Source: Sphaerisporangium siamense (GTDB lineage Bacteria > Actinomycetota > Actinomycetes > Streptosporangiales > Streptosporangiaceae). From it: 64,000 nt of DNA. Positions 8,236 through 16,399 of this stretch are shown here, piece by piece. The stretch is taken from positions 3,844,001 to 3,908,000 of the forward strand of contig NZ_JACHND010000001.1 of assembly GCF_014205275.1 (NCBI RefSeq). The letters are read 5' to 3'. A model generated the notes under the pieces. It was not told where the DNA came from, did no database searches, and saw only the letters and a list, made by a program, of their open reading frames with translations. A program made the position numbers and the translations under genes. Each line of letters begins with the position of its first letter. Positions within the stretch are counted from its first letter, which is position 1.

Positions 8236-10250
8236 GGGCCCGTCCCGGCCATCTCTGGGTCCACGGAGGCACCTCGCGGGACCGTCTGAGGGTCCTGGAC
8301 GGGCTCGGGCTCCCCGGATGGCCGGTCCCCGTGCTGGACGCGCACCGGCGGCCGCGCGGGCCGTACGGCTTCGGGGGAGCGCTGCTCCAGGCCCTGGTGC
8401 CGGCGGCCCTCGCCCGCGCGCCCGGCGTCGTGGCGGCGCACGACATCGAGATCCGAGCGGTGGCACCCGATCTGCGCGACCGGGTGCCGGCCCGCCGTGC
8501 GCCGCTCTACACCCGCCTGCCGGACGAGGAGCGCATCCTCGTGCCCGCCCCGCGCCGCACGCTGCGGATCGCGAATGGCATCACCGAATTCCTCCGGGAC
8601 TGCGGGGTGCCGCTCCGGACGATCGTGGCGGACAACGTGGACGAGGCCGACGAGACCGATCGCGAACTTCTCCAGACGCTCGCGCGGCGTTTCGATCCGG
8701 ACCATGTGACGATTGTCACGTGTTCGGCTAAAGCGCCGCCGGATTGGTTTGTGGGACGTGCGATAAAAGCTGATTTATCGGCCGAGAGAGAATCACGCGA
8801 TCTCGCGGGCCGATATGTCGCCTCCGACGGCATCCTGGACGACCCGCGCGCCCTCGCCGCCTACCACGCGCTGCCCCCGGAGGTACGCGCCCGCCTGCAC
8901 GACCGCCGTGCCGACCTGCTGGCCGCCACCGGTGGACGATCCTCACACCTCGGGGCGATCCCCTACCACCGCGAACACGGCGGCGACCCCTCCGGAGCCG
9001 GCGTCGAGGCGCTGTGGGCCGCCCTCGACCACTGCCTCGGCGAGGGGTTCCTGGACGCCGCCGCCGATTACGGGCTGCGCGGTCTGGCGCTGGCCGAGCC
9101 CGCCACGGTCCGCTGGTGGAACCTCCTCCAGGGCGCGGCGACCGCGCTGGCAGGGATCGGCCGCAGGGACGAGGCGCGCGACCTGTACGAGCGGGCGCGC
9201 CGCACGAGCCTGGACCCCGAGGTCCACTCGGCGTCGGCCTACGGCGCCGCGATGCTGGACGCGCGCCACCCCGACCCCGCGCGCCGCGACCTCGGCCGCG
9301 CCCAGGGCTGGGTCAACGAGGCCATCGCGATCTCGACGCTGCTGCCCGACCGAGCCGTGCGGGCGTTCAAACTGGGCTTCGACCTCAACGGCAAGGCCCT
9401 GATCGAGATGCGCGCCGGCCGCCCCGACCAGGCGCTGACGCTGGTGGAGTCGGCCGTCAAGCTCGCCGAGACGGACCTGCCCCCCGGCAGGCACCTGGTC
9501 CACCGCATGATCCTGCACGCCAACCGCGCGCAGCTCCTCGGCGTGCTGGGCCACCCGGACGAGGCCCTGGAGGACCTGGACACCGCGGTGGCCATGGACC
9601 CCGACTACCCGGACCACCACCTGGATCGCGGCAACCTTCTGTTCCAGATGGGCCGCGCGGACGACGCGCTCGCCGACTACGACGCCGCGATCCGGCTCAG
9701 CCCGCCCCTGCCCGAGGGCCACTACAACCGCGCCCAGGTCCTGCTGGCCGTGGGCGAGCTGGGGCGCGCCCGCGCCGACCTGGACCGTGTGCTGGAGCTC
9801 GACCCCGGCTACCTGGACGCCTACATCAACCGGGCGGGCCTGCTGGCCGAGCTCGGACTGGACGAGGCCGCCAGGGCCGACGTCACGGCCGGGCTCTCCC
9901 TGGCCCCGGGCAACCCGCACCTGCTCTGCGTGCTCGGCCAGCTCGAAACCGCGGCGAAGGCCTTCACCCGGGCGCGCGAGGCCTTCGACGCGGCACTGGC
10001 GTCCTCACCCGCCCTCGTCCCGGCCTGGGCGGGCCGCGCGGACCTGCGCTACGAGACCGGTGACCTCGACGGCGCGGTCGTGGACCTGTCCCGCGCCATC
10101 GAGCTGGATGAGGGAGCGGCGCTGTACTTCAACAGGGCCGTCGCCCTCGACGGGCTCGGCAGGCGGGACGAGGCGCTGGCCGACCTGCGCCGCGCCCACG
10201 AGCTGGACCCCGGCGACCAGGACATCGTCACCGCCCTGCACAGGACCTGA
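8232..10250 (+). CDS. TPR-repeat protein with degenerate STAND/AAA-like N-terminal domain
   Basis: A 672-residue protein starting at GTG 8232 (VRARPGHLWVHGG), inside the peptide stop codon. Residues 1-200 resemble an AAA/STAND NTPase fold (DAHRRPRGPYGFGGALLQAL, LRIANGITEFLRD) with a Walker B-like strand TIVADNVDEADETDRELL near 129-146, but no GxxxxGK[ST] P-loop is visible. From about residue 260 to the end come many tetratricopeptide repeats, clearest after 430 (HLDRGNLLFQMGRADDALAD, INRAGLLAELGLDEAARAD, YFNRAVALDGLGRRDEALAD). It is soluble, with no membrane segment. A stretch at 8730-8790 has unusually AT-rich codons. The TPRs probably bind a peptide or protein; the coupled peptide is the obvious candidate, but this is unproven. 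Confidence 0.85.
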   Translation: MRARPGHLWVHGGTSRDRLRVLDGLGLPGWPVPVLDAHRRPRGPYGFGGALLQALVPAALARAPGVVAAHDIEIRAVAPDLRDRVPARRAPLYTRLPDEERILVPAPRRTLRIANGITEFLRDCGVPLRTIVADNVDEADETDRELLQTLARRFDPDHVTIVTCSAKAPPDWFVGRAIKADLSAERESRDLAGRYVASDGILDDPRALAAYHALPPEVRARLHDRRADLLAATGGRSSHLGAIPYHREHGGDPSGAGVEALWAALDHCLGEGFLDAAADYGLRGLALAEPATVRWWNLLQGAATALAGIGRRDEARDLYERARRTSLDPEVHSASAYGAAMLDARHPDPARRDLGRAQGWVNEAIAISTLLPDRAVRAFKLGFDLNGKALIEMRAGRPDQALTLVESAVKLAETDLPPGRHLVHRMILHANRAQLLGVLGHPDEALEDLDTAVAMDPDYPDHHLDRGNLLFQMGRADDALADYDAAIRLSPPLPEGHYNRAQVLLAVGELGRARADLDRVLELDPGYLDAYINRAGLLAELGLDEAARADVTAGLSLAPGNPHLLCVLGQLETAAKAFTRAREAFDAALASSPALVPAWAGRADLRYETGDLDGAVVDLSRAIELDEGAALYFNRAVALDGLGRRDEALADLRRAHELDPGDQDIVTALHRT

Positions 10251-10338
10251 CCCGCCTCCCGGCCGCACGAGCCCGCGCCGCCCGGTCGCACGCGGCTCCG
10301 CCTCGCGATCGCCCGCGCCCGTCAGCCTGAGGCGCTCG

Positions 10339-10806
10339 TCACGGCCGGCCGAGGTCCGTGGGCGGGTCGCGGAGCAGGCGGACGACCTCCGTCAGCGTGG
10401 GCGGCTCGACGGCGTCGTCCAGGGCCGCGATCTCGTCCAGGGTGTGCCAGGCGTGGCCGAGGAAGGTGTCCACTTCCTCGTGGGTGAGCGCGGCCGGCGT
10501 GACCGGCGGGGTGCCGGGGAAGCGCGCCAGATAGAACGGCTCCACCTTCACGTAGTGGACGCCGAGCCAGTGGTAGTCCCGCGCCACGGGCACCCACATG
10601 TCGATCACCGCGTCGCCGGGGAGCCCGGTCTCCTCGGCCAGCTCGCGCCGCGCGGCCTCCAGCGGGCCCTCCCCGGAGTCGATGCCCCCGCCGGGCGGCT
10701 CCCAGAACACCCGTCCGCTGACGGCGTCGCGCCAGCGCATCAACAGCACCCTGCCCTGGCCGTCCACGCAGACCACGCGCGCGGCGGGCCGGTCACTGGT
10801 CGTCAT
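10339..10806 (-). CDS. Nudix hydrolase
   Basis: A 155-residue Nudix-fold pyrophosphohydrolase. The full Nudix box is present (GGIDSGE, GPLEAARRELAEETGL), giving the metal-binding REUxEExGU core near residues 52-62. The N-terminus RPAARVVCVDGQGRVLLMRW is typical. The substrate (nucleotide sugar, oxidised nucleotide or other) cannot be told from sequence. ATG 10806 is preceded by GAAGAGG. It lies 27 bases downstream of the hypothetical gene that ends at 10834 on the same strand and may share its transcript. Confidence 0.88.
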   Translation of the reverse strand: MTTSDRPAARVVCVDGQGRVLLMRWRDAVSGRVFWEPPGGGIDSGEGPLEAARRELAEETGLPGDAVIDMWVPVARDYHWLGVHYVKVEPFYLARFPGTPPVTPAALTHEEVDTFLGHAWHTLDEIAALDDAVEPPTLTEVVRLLRDPPTDLGRP

Positions 10807-10833
10807 CGCAGGCCTCTTCCCGAACGCGGTGGT

Positions 10834-11262
10834 TCAGGAGCCGGGGGTCTCGGGAGGGTCGGTGAGGGCGTCGGGCCAGGTGTTGGCGTTGACGATCTCC
10901 CAGAACTCCGACTCCTTCGCGCCGCGCCGGGTGCGGCGGGGCGTCTCCCGTGCCTCCAGATCGGCCGCGATGGCGCGCTGTTCCTCGTAGGCGTTCTTCA
11001 TCGCGTCGAGCCACTCCACCGGGTCCACCCCGGCCCGTCTGGCGGATCTGAGGGCCATGTCGGCGTACTGTTCGGGCGTGGCGTTGAAGGTCCAGCCGGT
11101 GCGTTCGAGCAACTGCTCGTCGCTGAGCTCGCCGCGGCGCCAGGCGATCGTCTCGGCGAGGTGTTCGGCGACGAAGACGGCGTTGACGTAACCGGGGAGC
11201 ATCGCCGCCAGGGCGACCGCCGCTCTCTTCTCCCCCGGTGACAGAGTGTCCCATTTCAGCAC
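10834..11262 (-). CDS. Hypothetical protein, 142 residues
   Basis: Soluble, mostly helical protein with no recognised domain. GTG 11262 (VLKWDTLSPGEKRAAVALAA) has GGAGGAG eight or so bases upstream; the longer upstream frame is Arg/Pro-rich and unlikely to be coding. Notable segments are MLPGYVNAVFVAEHLAETI, LLERTGWTFNATPEQYADMA and an Arg-rich part followed by SEFWEIVNANTWPDALTD. It is flanked by a Nudix gene and a 53-residue gene on the same strand. No function can be assigned. Confidence 0.7.
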   Translation of the reverse strand: MLKWDTLSPGEKRAAVALAAMLPGYVNAVFVAEHLAETIAWRRGELSDEQLLERTGWTFNATPEQYADMALRSARRAGVDPVEWLDAMKNAYEEQRAIAADLEARETPRRTRRGAKESEFWEIVNANTWPDALTDPPETPGS

Positions 11263-11323
11263 CCGCGGCTCCTCCCTCTCCTCCGGGCGCCACTGTACGT
11301 CCCGCCCGCGTCCGCCGCGAAGA

Positions 11324-11485
11324 TCAGTCGCTCCGGACCAGGTCGGCGAGGTCGAGGTGCCGGGACAGCTCGGCCACATCGGTGTAGTAGGCGACGTACT
11401 CCCGCCCCCTGCGCACGCGCAGCCAAGGCCGGTTGCCGAGAACCAGGGCCTCGACCTCGAATCCTCTGCTGTCGACCCATTTCAC
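11324..11485 (-). CDS. Small conserved-looking hypothetical protein (53 residues)
   Basis: The 53-residue product begins VKWVDSRGFEVEALVLGNRP and ends LSRHLDLADLVRSD. It has strong codon bias and the character of a small beta-alpha protein (REYVAYYTDVAELSRHL). GTG 11485 is the first good start; the upstream part of the long open frame has no coding character. The ribosome site is weak. I recall similar small proteins in related actinobacteria but no function. It lies 62 bases upstream of the hypothetical gene at 10834-11262. Confidence 0.6.
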   Translation of the reverse strand: MKWVDSRGFEVEALVLGNRPWLRVRRGREYVAYYTDVAELSRHLDLADLVRSD

Positions 11486-11713
11486 GTCATAGAGGCTATG
11501 AAGCGGTAGGTCAATAGGGAGCCATGGATGGTGTGGATTTGCCCCTCGGTCCCGCCGGGCGTCGGCAATACGCCTTCCGGGGGGTCCGGACGACGCCGCC
11601 GCGCCCTCGGATACGGGCGGACGAGAGCCCTGTGGCCGTCCGGACCGGAAGGCGACGCCCGCGGGCCCGGAGAGCGGTAATCTGCTCACGCGAAGACGAA
11701 AGGGTGAGACCCG

Positions 11714-12562
11714 GTGAGCTCGGAGTTCGTACTGACCTTGTCGTGTCCGGACCGGCCGGGCGTGGTGGCCGCCGTCTCCGGGGTCCTGGCGGCGCACGGC
11801 TGCAACATCACCGAGAGCCAGCAGTTCGGCGACCCGTTCGCCGGGCGCTTCTTCATGCGGGTCCAGTTCACCTCCACCCTCCCCGAGGACGAGCTGCGCG
11901 CGGCGTTCGCCGCGCTGGTCCCCGAGCTGGCGATGGAGTTCCGGCTGCACGACCTCGCGGTCAAGCCCCGCGTGCTCGTGATGGTGAGCAAGCTCGGCCA
12001 CTGCCTGAACGACCTGCTGTACCGCACGCGCTCGGGCCTGCTGGACATCGAGATCGTCGGCGTCGTCTCCAACCACCCCGACATGCGCCCGCTCACCCAG
12101 TCGTACGGCATCGACTACCACCACCTGCCGGTCACGTCCGAGACCAAGCAGCGCCAGGAGGCCGAGATCCTCACGCTGGTGGAGTACTACCGCGCCGACC
12201 TGGTGGTGCTGGCCCGGTACATGCAGGTCCTGTCTGAGGAGCTGTGCGCCAAGCTCACCGGCAAGGTGATCAACATCCACCACTCGTTCCTGCCGTCGTT
12301 CAAGGGCGCCAAGCCCTACCACCAGGCGTACTCGCGCGGGGTCAAGCTGATCGGCGCGACCGCGCACTACGTGACCGCCGAGCTGGACGAGGGCCCGATC
12401 ATCGAGCAGGAGGTCGCCCGCGTGGACCACACGCACTCGCCCGACGACCTCGCCGCGATGGGCAGGGACGTCGAGCGGCTCGCGCTCGCCCGGGCCGTCC
12501 GCTGGCACGCGGAGCAACGCGTGGTGCTGGACGGCCACAAGACGATCGTCTTCCAGAGGTAG
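11714..12562 (+). CDS. purU: Formyltetrahydrofolate deformylase
   Basis: PurU hydrolyses 10-formyl-THF to formate and THF, balancing one-carbon pools and supplying formate for purine synthesis. The 282-residue protein has an N-terminal ACT domain (FVLTLSCPDRPGVVAAVSGV) for effector binding and a C-terminal formyltransferase-type domain. The catalytic Asn-His-Asp set is visible in INIHHSFLPSFKGAKPYHQA and AELDEGPIIEQE. Start GTG 11714 is preceded by AAAGGG at a slightly long distance. It is convergent with the prolyl oligopeptidase gene, with 6 bases between stops. Confidence 0.95.
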   Translation: MSSEFVLTLSCPDRPGVVAAVSGVLAAHGCNITESQQFGDPFAGRFFMRVQFTSTLPEDELRAAFAALVPELAMEFRLHDLAVKPRVLVMVSKLGHCLNDLLYRTRSGLLDIEIVGVVSNHPDMRPLTQSYGIDYHHLPVTSETKQRQEAEILTLVEYYRADLVVLARYMQVLSEELCAKLTGKVINIHHSFLPSFKGAKPYHQAYSRGVKLIGATAHYVTAELDEGPIIEQEVARVDHTHSPDDLAAMGRDVERLALARAVRWHAEQRVVLDGHKTIVFQR

Positions 12563-12568
12563 CGCGCC

Positions 12569-14641
12569 TCAGCCGGTGAGCCCGGTGTGCTGGGCGAGGA
12601 AGGCGTACTGGTCGGCCATGAGGTCGACCGAGCGGCTGACCGCCCGGGCTCCGTGCCCGACCTCGCTCTCGTTGCGCAGCAGGATCGGCGGCCCGTCCGG
12701 CGCCTGGGCGTGCTGGAGGGCGGCGCACATCTTCCAGGCGTGCAGCGGATGCACCCGGGTGTCGGAGGAGAAGACCATGAACAGCGTCGCCGGATAGCGC
12801 ACGCCCTCGCGGACGTGGTGGTAGGGCGAGTAGCCCCACAACCAGGAGAACTCCTCCGGGTCGTCGGTGGTGCCGTACTCGACGTTCCAGGTGGCGCCGA
12901 GACCGAACTTCTCGTACCTGACCATGTCCAGCAGCGGCGCCGAGCACGCCACCGCGGCGTACAGCTCGGGGCGCTGGGTGAGCGCCGCGCCGACCAGCAG
13001 CCCGCCGTTGGAGCCCCCGGAGATCGCCAGCCGGTCCGCGGTGGTGACCCCGGTGGCGATCAGGTGCTCGGCCGCGGCGTGCAGGTCGTCGAAGACGTTC
13101 TGCTTGTGGGCGAGCATGCCCGCGCGGTGCCACTGCTCGCCCTGCTCGCCGCCGCCGCGGAGCTGGGCGACGGCGTAGACCCCGCCGGCCTCGACCCAGG
13201 CCAGGGTGGCCCCGGAGAAGCCCGGCGTCATGGACAGGCCGAAGCCGCCGTAGCCGTACAGGATGGTGGGGCGGGGCCCCTCGCCGGGCCGGGACACCAC
13301 GATCATGTGGACCTCGGTGCCGTCGGCGGAGTGGTACACGACCTGCTCGGTGGTGACCTCGGGCAGCTCCACGGCGCCGGGGGACGCCGCCCACAGCGTG
13401 GTCTCGCCGGTGCGGGCGTCGTAGCGCTGGATGCTCGGCGGGGTGGTGTGGTCGGTGTAGCCGAACCAGGCCTCGTGCCCGCCCTCGGGACGCTCGGTGA
13501 TGCCGCCGATCGCGCCGAGACCGGGAGTGGGGACCTCGCCGACCTTCTCGCCGGTGGTCAGGTCGTGCACGGAGATCTCGCTGATGGCGTGGCGGGTCCA
13601 GCCCACCAGCATGACCGGGCGCTCCAGGTCGTCCAGGATCGCGAAGTCGGTGAGCACGGCCTCGGGGTCCTCCGGGACGAGCTCGCGCCAGCCCTCGTAG
13701 GCCGGGGCGTCCGGGGAGGCCACGCACATGCGGCCGCGCGGGGCGTCGCGGTCGGTGAAGACGTACAGCAGGCCGTCGCGGCCGAACAGCAGCGCCGTCT
13801 GCGCGTCCACCCCCTCCTGGACGGTGACGAACCGGGGGGACTCCAGGGGCGAGGCGGCGAGGTCGGCCACCCAGACGTCGTTGCGCGGCGCCGTGCCCCG
13901 CGACGCCGAGACCGTCAGCCACCGGCCGTCCCGGGACACCGAGATGCCGTAGTAGTTGGTCTTCTCCATGCCCTCGCCGAAGATCAGGACGTCCTCGTCG
14001 GTGGGCGTGCCGAGGCGGTGCAGGTAGACGCGGCGGTGGTACTGCTCCTCGCCCTCGGGGACCTCGCCGGGGTGGAGCCTGCGGACGTAGTAGAACGCCT
14101 CGCCGCCGGGCAGCCAGGCGATGGGGGAGTAGCGGCAGCGGTCGATCGGGCCGTCCAGGCGCTCGCCGGTCGCGATGTCGACGACGTGCAGCCGGGACTC
14201 CTCGTCGCCGCCCACCGAGATCTGGTACGCCAGGCGCCGGCCCTCCTTGTCCGGCTGCCAGGAGTCGATCGTGGTCAGGCCGGAGGAGTCGAAGGCCATC
14301 GGGTCGAGCAGGACGTGCTCGACCTCGTCGGGGCCGGCGGTGTAGAGCACGGCGTGCTCCTGGTCGGGCTCGCGGCGCATGAAGAAGCGGCGGTCGCCGC
14401 GCCAGGCCGGCGGGCCGACCGTGCCGGAGCGGACCAGCTCGGCGATGCGCTCGCGAAAGGTGTCCCGCAGGGGTGACGCGGCCATGGCCTTGGCGAACAG
14501 CTCGCCCTGCGCGTCGAGCCATTCCTTCGTCGCGGGATCTTCCGCGCTCTCAAGCCAGCGGTACGGATCGGGCACGGGCGTGCCGTGATAGTGGTCGACC
14601 ACGGAGTCACGGCGTGCGTTCGGGTACGGCACTCGCGTCAT
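12569..14641 (-). CDS. Prolyl oligopeptidase family serine peptidase (S9)
   Basis: A 690-residue cytosolic serine peptidase expected to cleave small peptides after Pro or basic residues. The N-terminus carries DPYRWLE, characteristic of S9A enzymes. Residues 80-410 are the seven-bladed propeller that filters substrates. The C-terminal alpha/beta-hydrolase domain has the nucleophile in ISGGSNGGLLVGA (near residue 540), Asp in SSDTRVHPLHAWKM and His in EVGHGARAVS. No signal peptide is seen. ATG 14641 begins MTRVPYPNARRDSVVDHYHG. It is divergently oriented from the HNH gene, with a 367-bp gap holding possible small coupled frames. Confidence 0.95.
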   Translation of the reverse strand: MTRVPYPNARRDSVVDHYHGTPVPDPYRWLESAEDPATKEWLDAQGELFAKAMAASPLRDTFRERIAELVRSGTVGPPAWRGDRRFFMRREPDQEHAVLYTAGPDEVEHVLLDPMAFDSSGLTTIDSWQPDKEGRRLAYQISVGGDEESRLHVVDIATGERLDGPIDRCRYSPIAWLPGGEAFYYVRRLHPGEVPEGEEQYHRRVYLHRLGTPTDEDVLIFGEGMEKTNYYGISVSRDGRWLTVSASRGTAPRNDVWVADLAASPLESPRFVTVQEGVDAQTALLFGRDGLLYVFTDRDAPRGRMCVASPDAPAYEGWRELVPEDPEAVLTDFAILDDLERPVMLVGWTRHAISEISVHDLTTGEKVGEVPTPGLGAIGGITERPEGGHEAWFGYTDHTTPPSIQRYDARTGETTLWAASPGAVELPEVTTEQVVYHSADGTEVHMIVVSRPGEGPRPTILYGYGGFGLSMTPGFSGATLAWVEAGGVYAVAQLRGGGEQGEQWHRAGMLAHKQNVFDDLHAAAEHLIATGVTTADRLAISGGSNGGLLVGAALTQRPELYAAVACSAPLLDMVRYEKFGLGATWNVEYGTTDDPEEFSWLWGYSPYHHVREGVRYPATLFMVFSSDTRVHPLHAWKMCAALQHAQAPDGPPILLRNESEVGHGARAVSRSVDLMADQYAFLAQHTGLTG

Positions 14642-14910
14642 GTAGTGAGCTTATGGCACCCCTGTTACCGCTCGTGAGTCACCGTTTTGTCAAGCTCCGC
14701 GTCGGCACCGGATCCGGACGATCGTGTACGAACAACAGTGATCTTTGCCTAATAGGTTTGCTTAGCGGGGCTAACCGGACATAAAACGGAAGGCGGGGTC
14801 GGGACGACACGGCCGTTAATTGGGGTGGCGTGAGGGTCGTCTGAAAGGCCACACTTGCTGAAGGGCGGTGCCGTGGAACCCATCCGCTGGGCCGTCCGGC
14901 GGAGGTCCAC

Positions 14911-15009
14911 GTGACGGAAGCATCCGGGGCCCAAGACGACGGGCCGCAAGTCGGGGTGCGCTGCGGCGCATCCCTTTCGACGACGTCCATGGCGGGAAGG
15001 GCCCGCTGA
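14911..15009 (+). CDS. Candidate small coupled frame upstream of the HNH gene
   Basis: GTG 14911 follows GGAGG by five bases and encodes 32 residues (starts MTEASGAQDDGPQVGV), whose TGA overlaps ATG 15009 of the HNH gene. Its own GTG overlaps the stop of a 13-residue frame at 14873-14914 (MEPIRWAVRRRS). The chained overlaps suggest translational coupling, possibly a leader arrangement. GC at third positions (about three quarters) is lower than in neighbouring genes, so this may also be only untranslated leader. Confidence 0.3.
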   Translation: MTEASGAQDDGPQVGVRCGASLSTTSMAGRAR

Positions 15010-15518
15010 TGCGCCAGGTCCTGCTGCTGAACGCCACCTTCGAGCCGTTGACCACCCTCAACCTGCACCGGGCCGTCGTGCTCGTGATCAGGGAGAAGGC
15101 CGACGTCGTCCACCGCGACGGGCGGGGCGCCGTACTCCGCTCCGCCTCGCGCACGGTGGACGTGCCCTCGGTCATCAGGCTCCGGCGATATGTCCGCATT
15201 CCTTACCGCTCGCGCATCCCGCTGACCCGGGCCGCGCTCATGCGCAGGGACGACTACCGCTGCGCGTACTGCGGTCTGCGCGCGGAGACGATCGACCACG
15301 TCCTGCCCCGCTCCAGGGGCGGGCTGCACACGTGGGAGAACTGCGTCGCCTCGTGCATGCAGTGCAACCACCGCAAGGCGGACCGCCTGCTGGAAGAGAT
15401 CGGCTGGACGCTGCGCGTCGCGCCGGTGGTGCCGCGGGGCGTCCACTGGCGGCTCATCGGGGCGCAGTTCGACGGCGACCCCCAGTGGGCGCCCTACCTC
15501 GCCGAGACGGCCGCCTGA
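15009..15518 (+). CDS. HNH endonuclease family protein
   Basis: A 169-residue protein with an HNH nuclease fold in its second half. The Zn ribbon and active-site segment is CAYCGLRAETIDHVLPRSRG followed by WENCVASCMQCNHRKADRLL, with two CxxC pairs and the His of DHV. The N-terminus VLLLNATFEPLTTLNLHRAV is the conserved arm of this actinobacterial group. It is not linked to restriction or phage genes here, so a housekeeping DNA role is possible. ATG 15009 follows GGAAGGG. It precedes the FmdB-type gene by 81 bases. Confidence 0.9.
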   Translation: MRQVLLLNATFEPLTTLNLHRAVVLVIREKADVVHRDGRGAVLRSASRTVDVPSVIRLRRYVRIPYRSRIPLTRAALMRRDDYRCAYCGLRAETIDHVLPRSRGGLHTWENCVASCMQCNHRKADRLLEEIGWTLRVAPVVPRGVHWRLIGAQFDGDPQWAPYLAETAA

Positions 15519-15599
15519 GCCGCGTGCCGGCGGGGCTGTGCGGGACGGGCGGCCTCGGCCCGGTGCCGTGGGCCGCCCGGTTCGTCGTACCCTGAGGAC

Positions 15600-15803
15600 A
15601 TGCCGCGTTACGACTACCGCTGCCGCGCCTGCGGATCGACCTTCGAGCTCTCGCGCCCCATGTCCGCCGCGGGCGACGCCGCCGTCTGCCCGCAGGGCCA
15701 CGACGACACGGTAAAACTGCTGTCGACGGTCGCCGTCACGGGCGGCGCGCAGGCCCCCCGTCCCGCCGGGGGAGGCTGCTGCGGCGGCGGATGCTGCGGC
15801 TGA
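15600..15803 (+). CDS. FmdB-type zinc ribbon protein
   Basis: A 67-residue protein. The start MPRYDYRCRACGSTFELSRP is the FmdB/CxxC zinc-ribbon signature; a further VCPQGHDD provides additional ligands. The C-terminus is a Gly/Cys tail (GGGCCGGGCCG) that could bind a metal. Originally named as a putative regulator, its function is not established in general. ATG 15600 has GAGGAC just before it. Convergent with the WYL gene, with only 4 bases between the genes. Confidence 0.9.
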   Translation: MPRYDYRCRACGSTFELSRPMSAAGDAAVCPQGHDDTVKLLSTVAVTGGAQAPRPAGGGCCGGGCCG

Positions 15804-15807
15804 GCGA

Positions 15808-16284
15808 TTATGCCGCCCTTCTCCGCTGGAAGGGCAGGTAGCGCTCGGCGCGGTGCGCCCGCGCGGGCACCAGTGTCGGCTCCACCGCCACGATGCGGTC
15901 GAACCGGAACGCCCTGATGCCGGCCGCCGTGCGGCACCAGCCCACGAGGTACCAGTGGTCCCGGTGCACCAGGCAGGTGACGGGCTCGACGTCGCGCGAG
16001 CTCACCCGCCCGGAGGCGTCGCGGTAGTGCAGGCGCACCACCTGGCGGCCGGTCACGGCGGACGCGATCGTGCGGGCGCGCCGGGCGACGTCCGGGGGCA
16101 GGGGAGTGGTCAGGGTGTCGAGCGTCTCGGCCACGACCTCGTCGTCGAGGTTCAGCTGTTCGAATACCGAGCGCAGACCCCGGCGGGCGGTCACCGCCTG
16201 GGGGCCTTCGCCCAGATGGGCCAAGGACAAGGCGAGAGCGGCGATTTCGGCGGTCGTCAGAAGGGGCGTGGTGACGTTTGCCAT
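15808..16284 (-). CDS. WYL-domain protein
   Basis: The 158-residue product contains a WYL domain (about residues 80-140: VVRLHYRDASGRVSSRDVEP, HRDHWYLVGWCRTA, IRAFRFDRIVAVE), a ligand-sensing fold found in many bacterial regulators. There is no clear N-terminal winged-helix of full length, only about 70 residues beginning TTPLLTTAEIAALALSLAHL, which could be a shortened DNA-binding or dimerisation part. ATG 16284. It lies in the same direction as ilvD but downstream of it by 116 bases. Confidence 0.85.
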   Translation of the reverse strand: MANVTTPLLTTAEIAALALSLAHLGEGPQAVTARRGLRSVFEQLNLDDEVVAETLDTLTTPLPPDVARRARTIASAVTGRQVVRLHYRDASGRVSSRDVEPVTCLVHRDHWYLVGWCRTAAGIRAFRFDRIVAVEPTLVPARAHRAERYLPFQRRRAA

Positions 16285-16399
16285 GCCTCAAGACTACCGC
16301 CGGGCACCGACATTTTTCGAACACCAGATCGCTGTACGGGCATCCCGGGGGCGACTCTTCTCAGCCCCCGGGTGACGCCCGTCTCACCCTCGCGACGTG

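Noticed and set aside
15009..15518. HNH protein as part of a restriction or anti-phage system
   Set aside because: No methyltransferase, helicase or phage genes adjoin it, and its neighbours are housekeeping genes.
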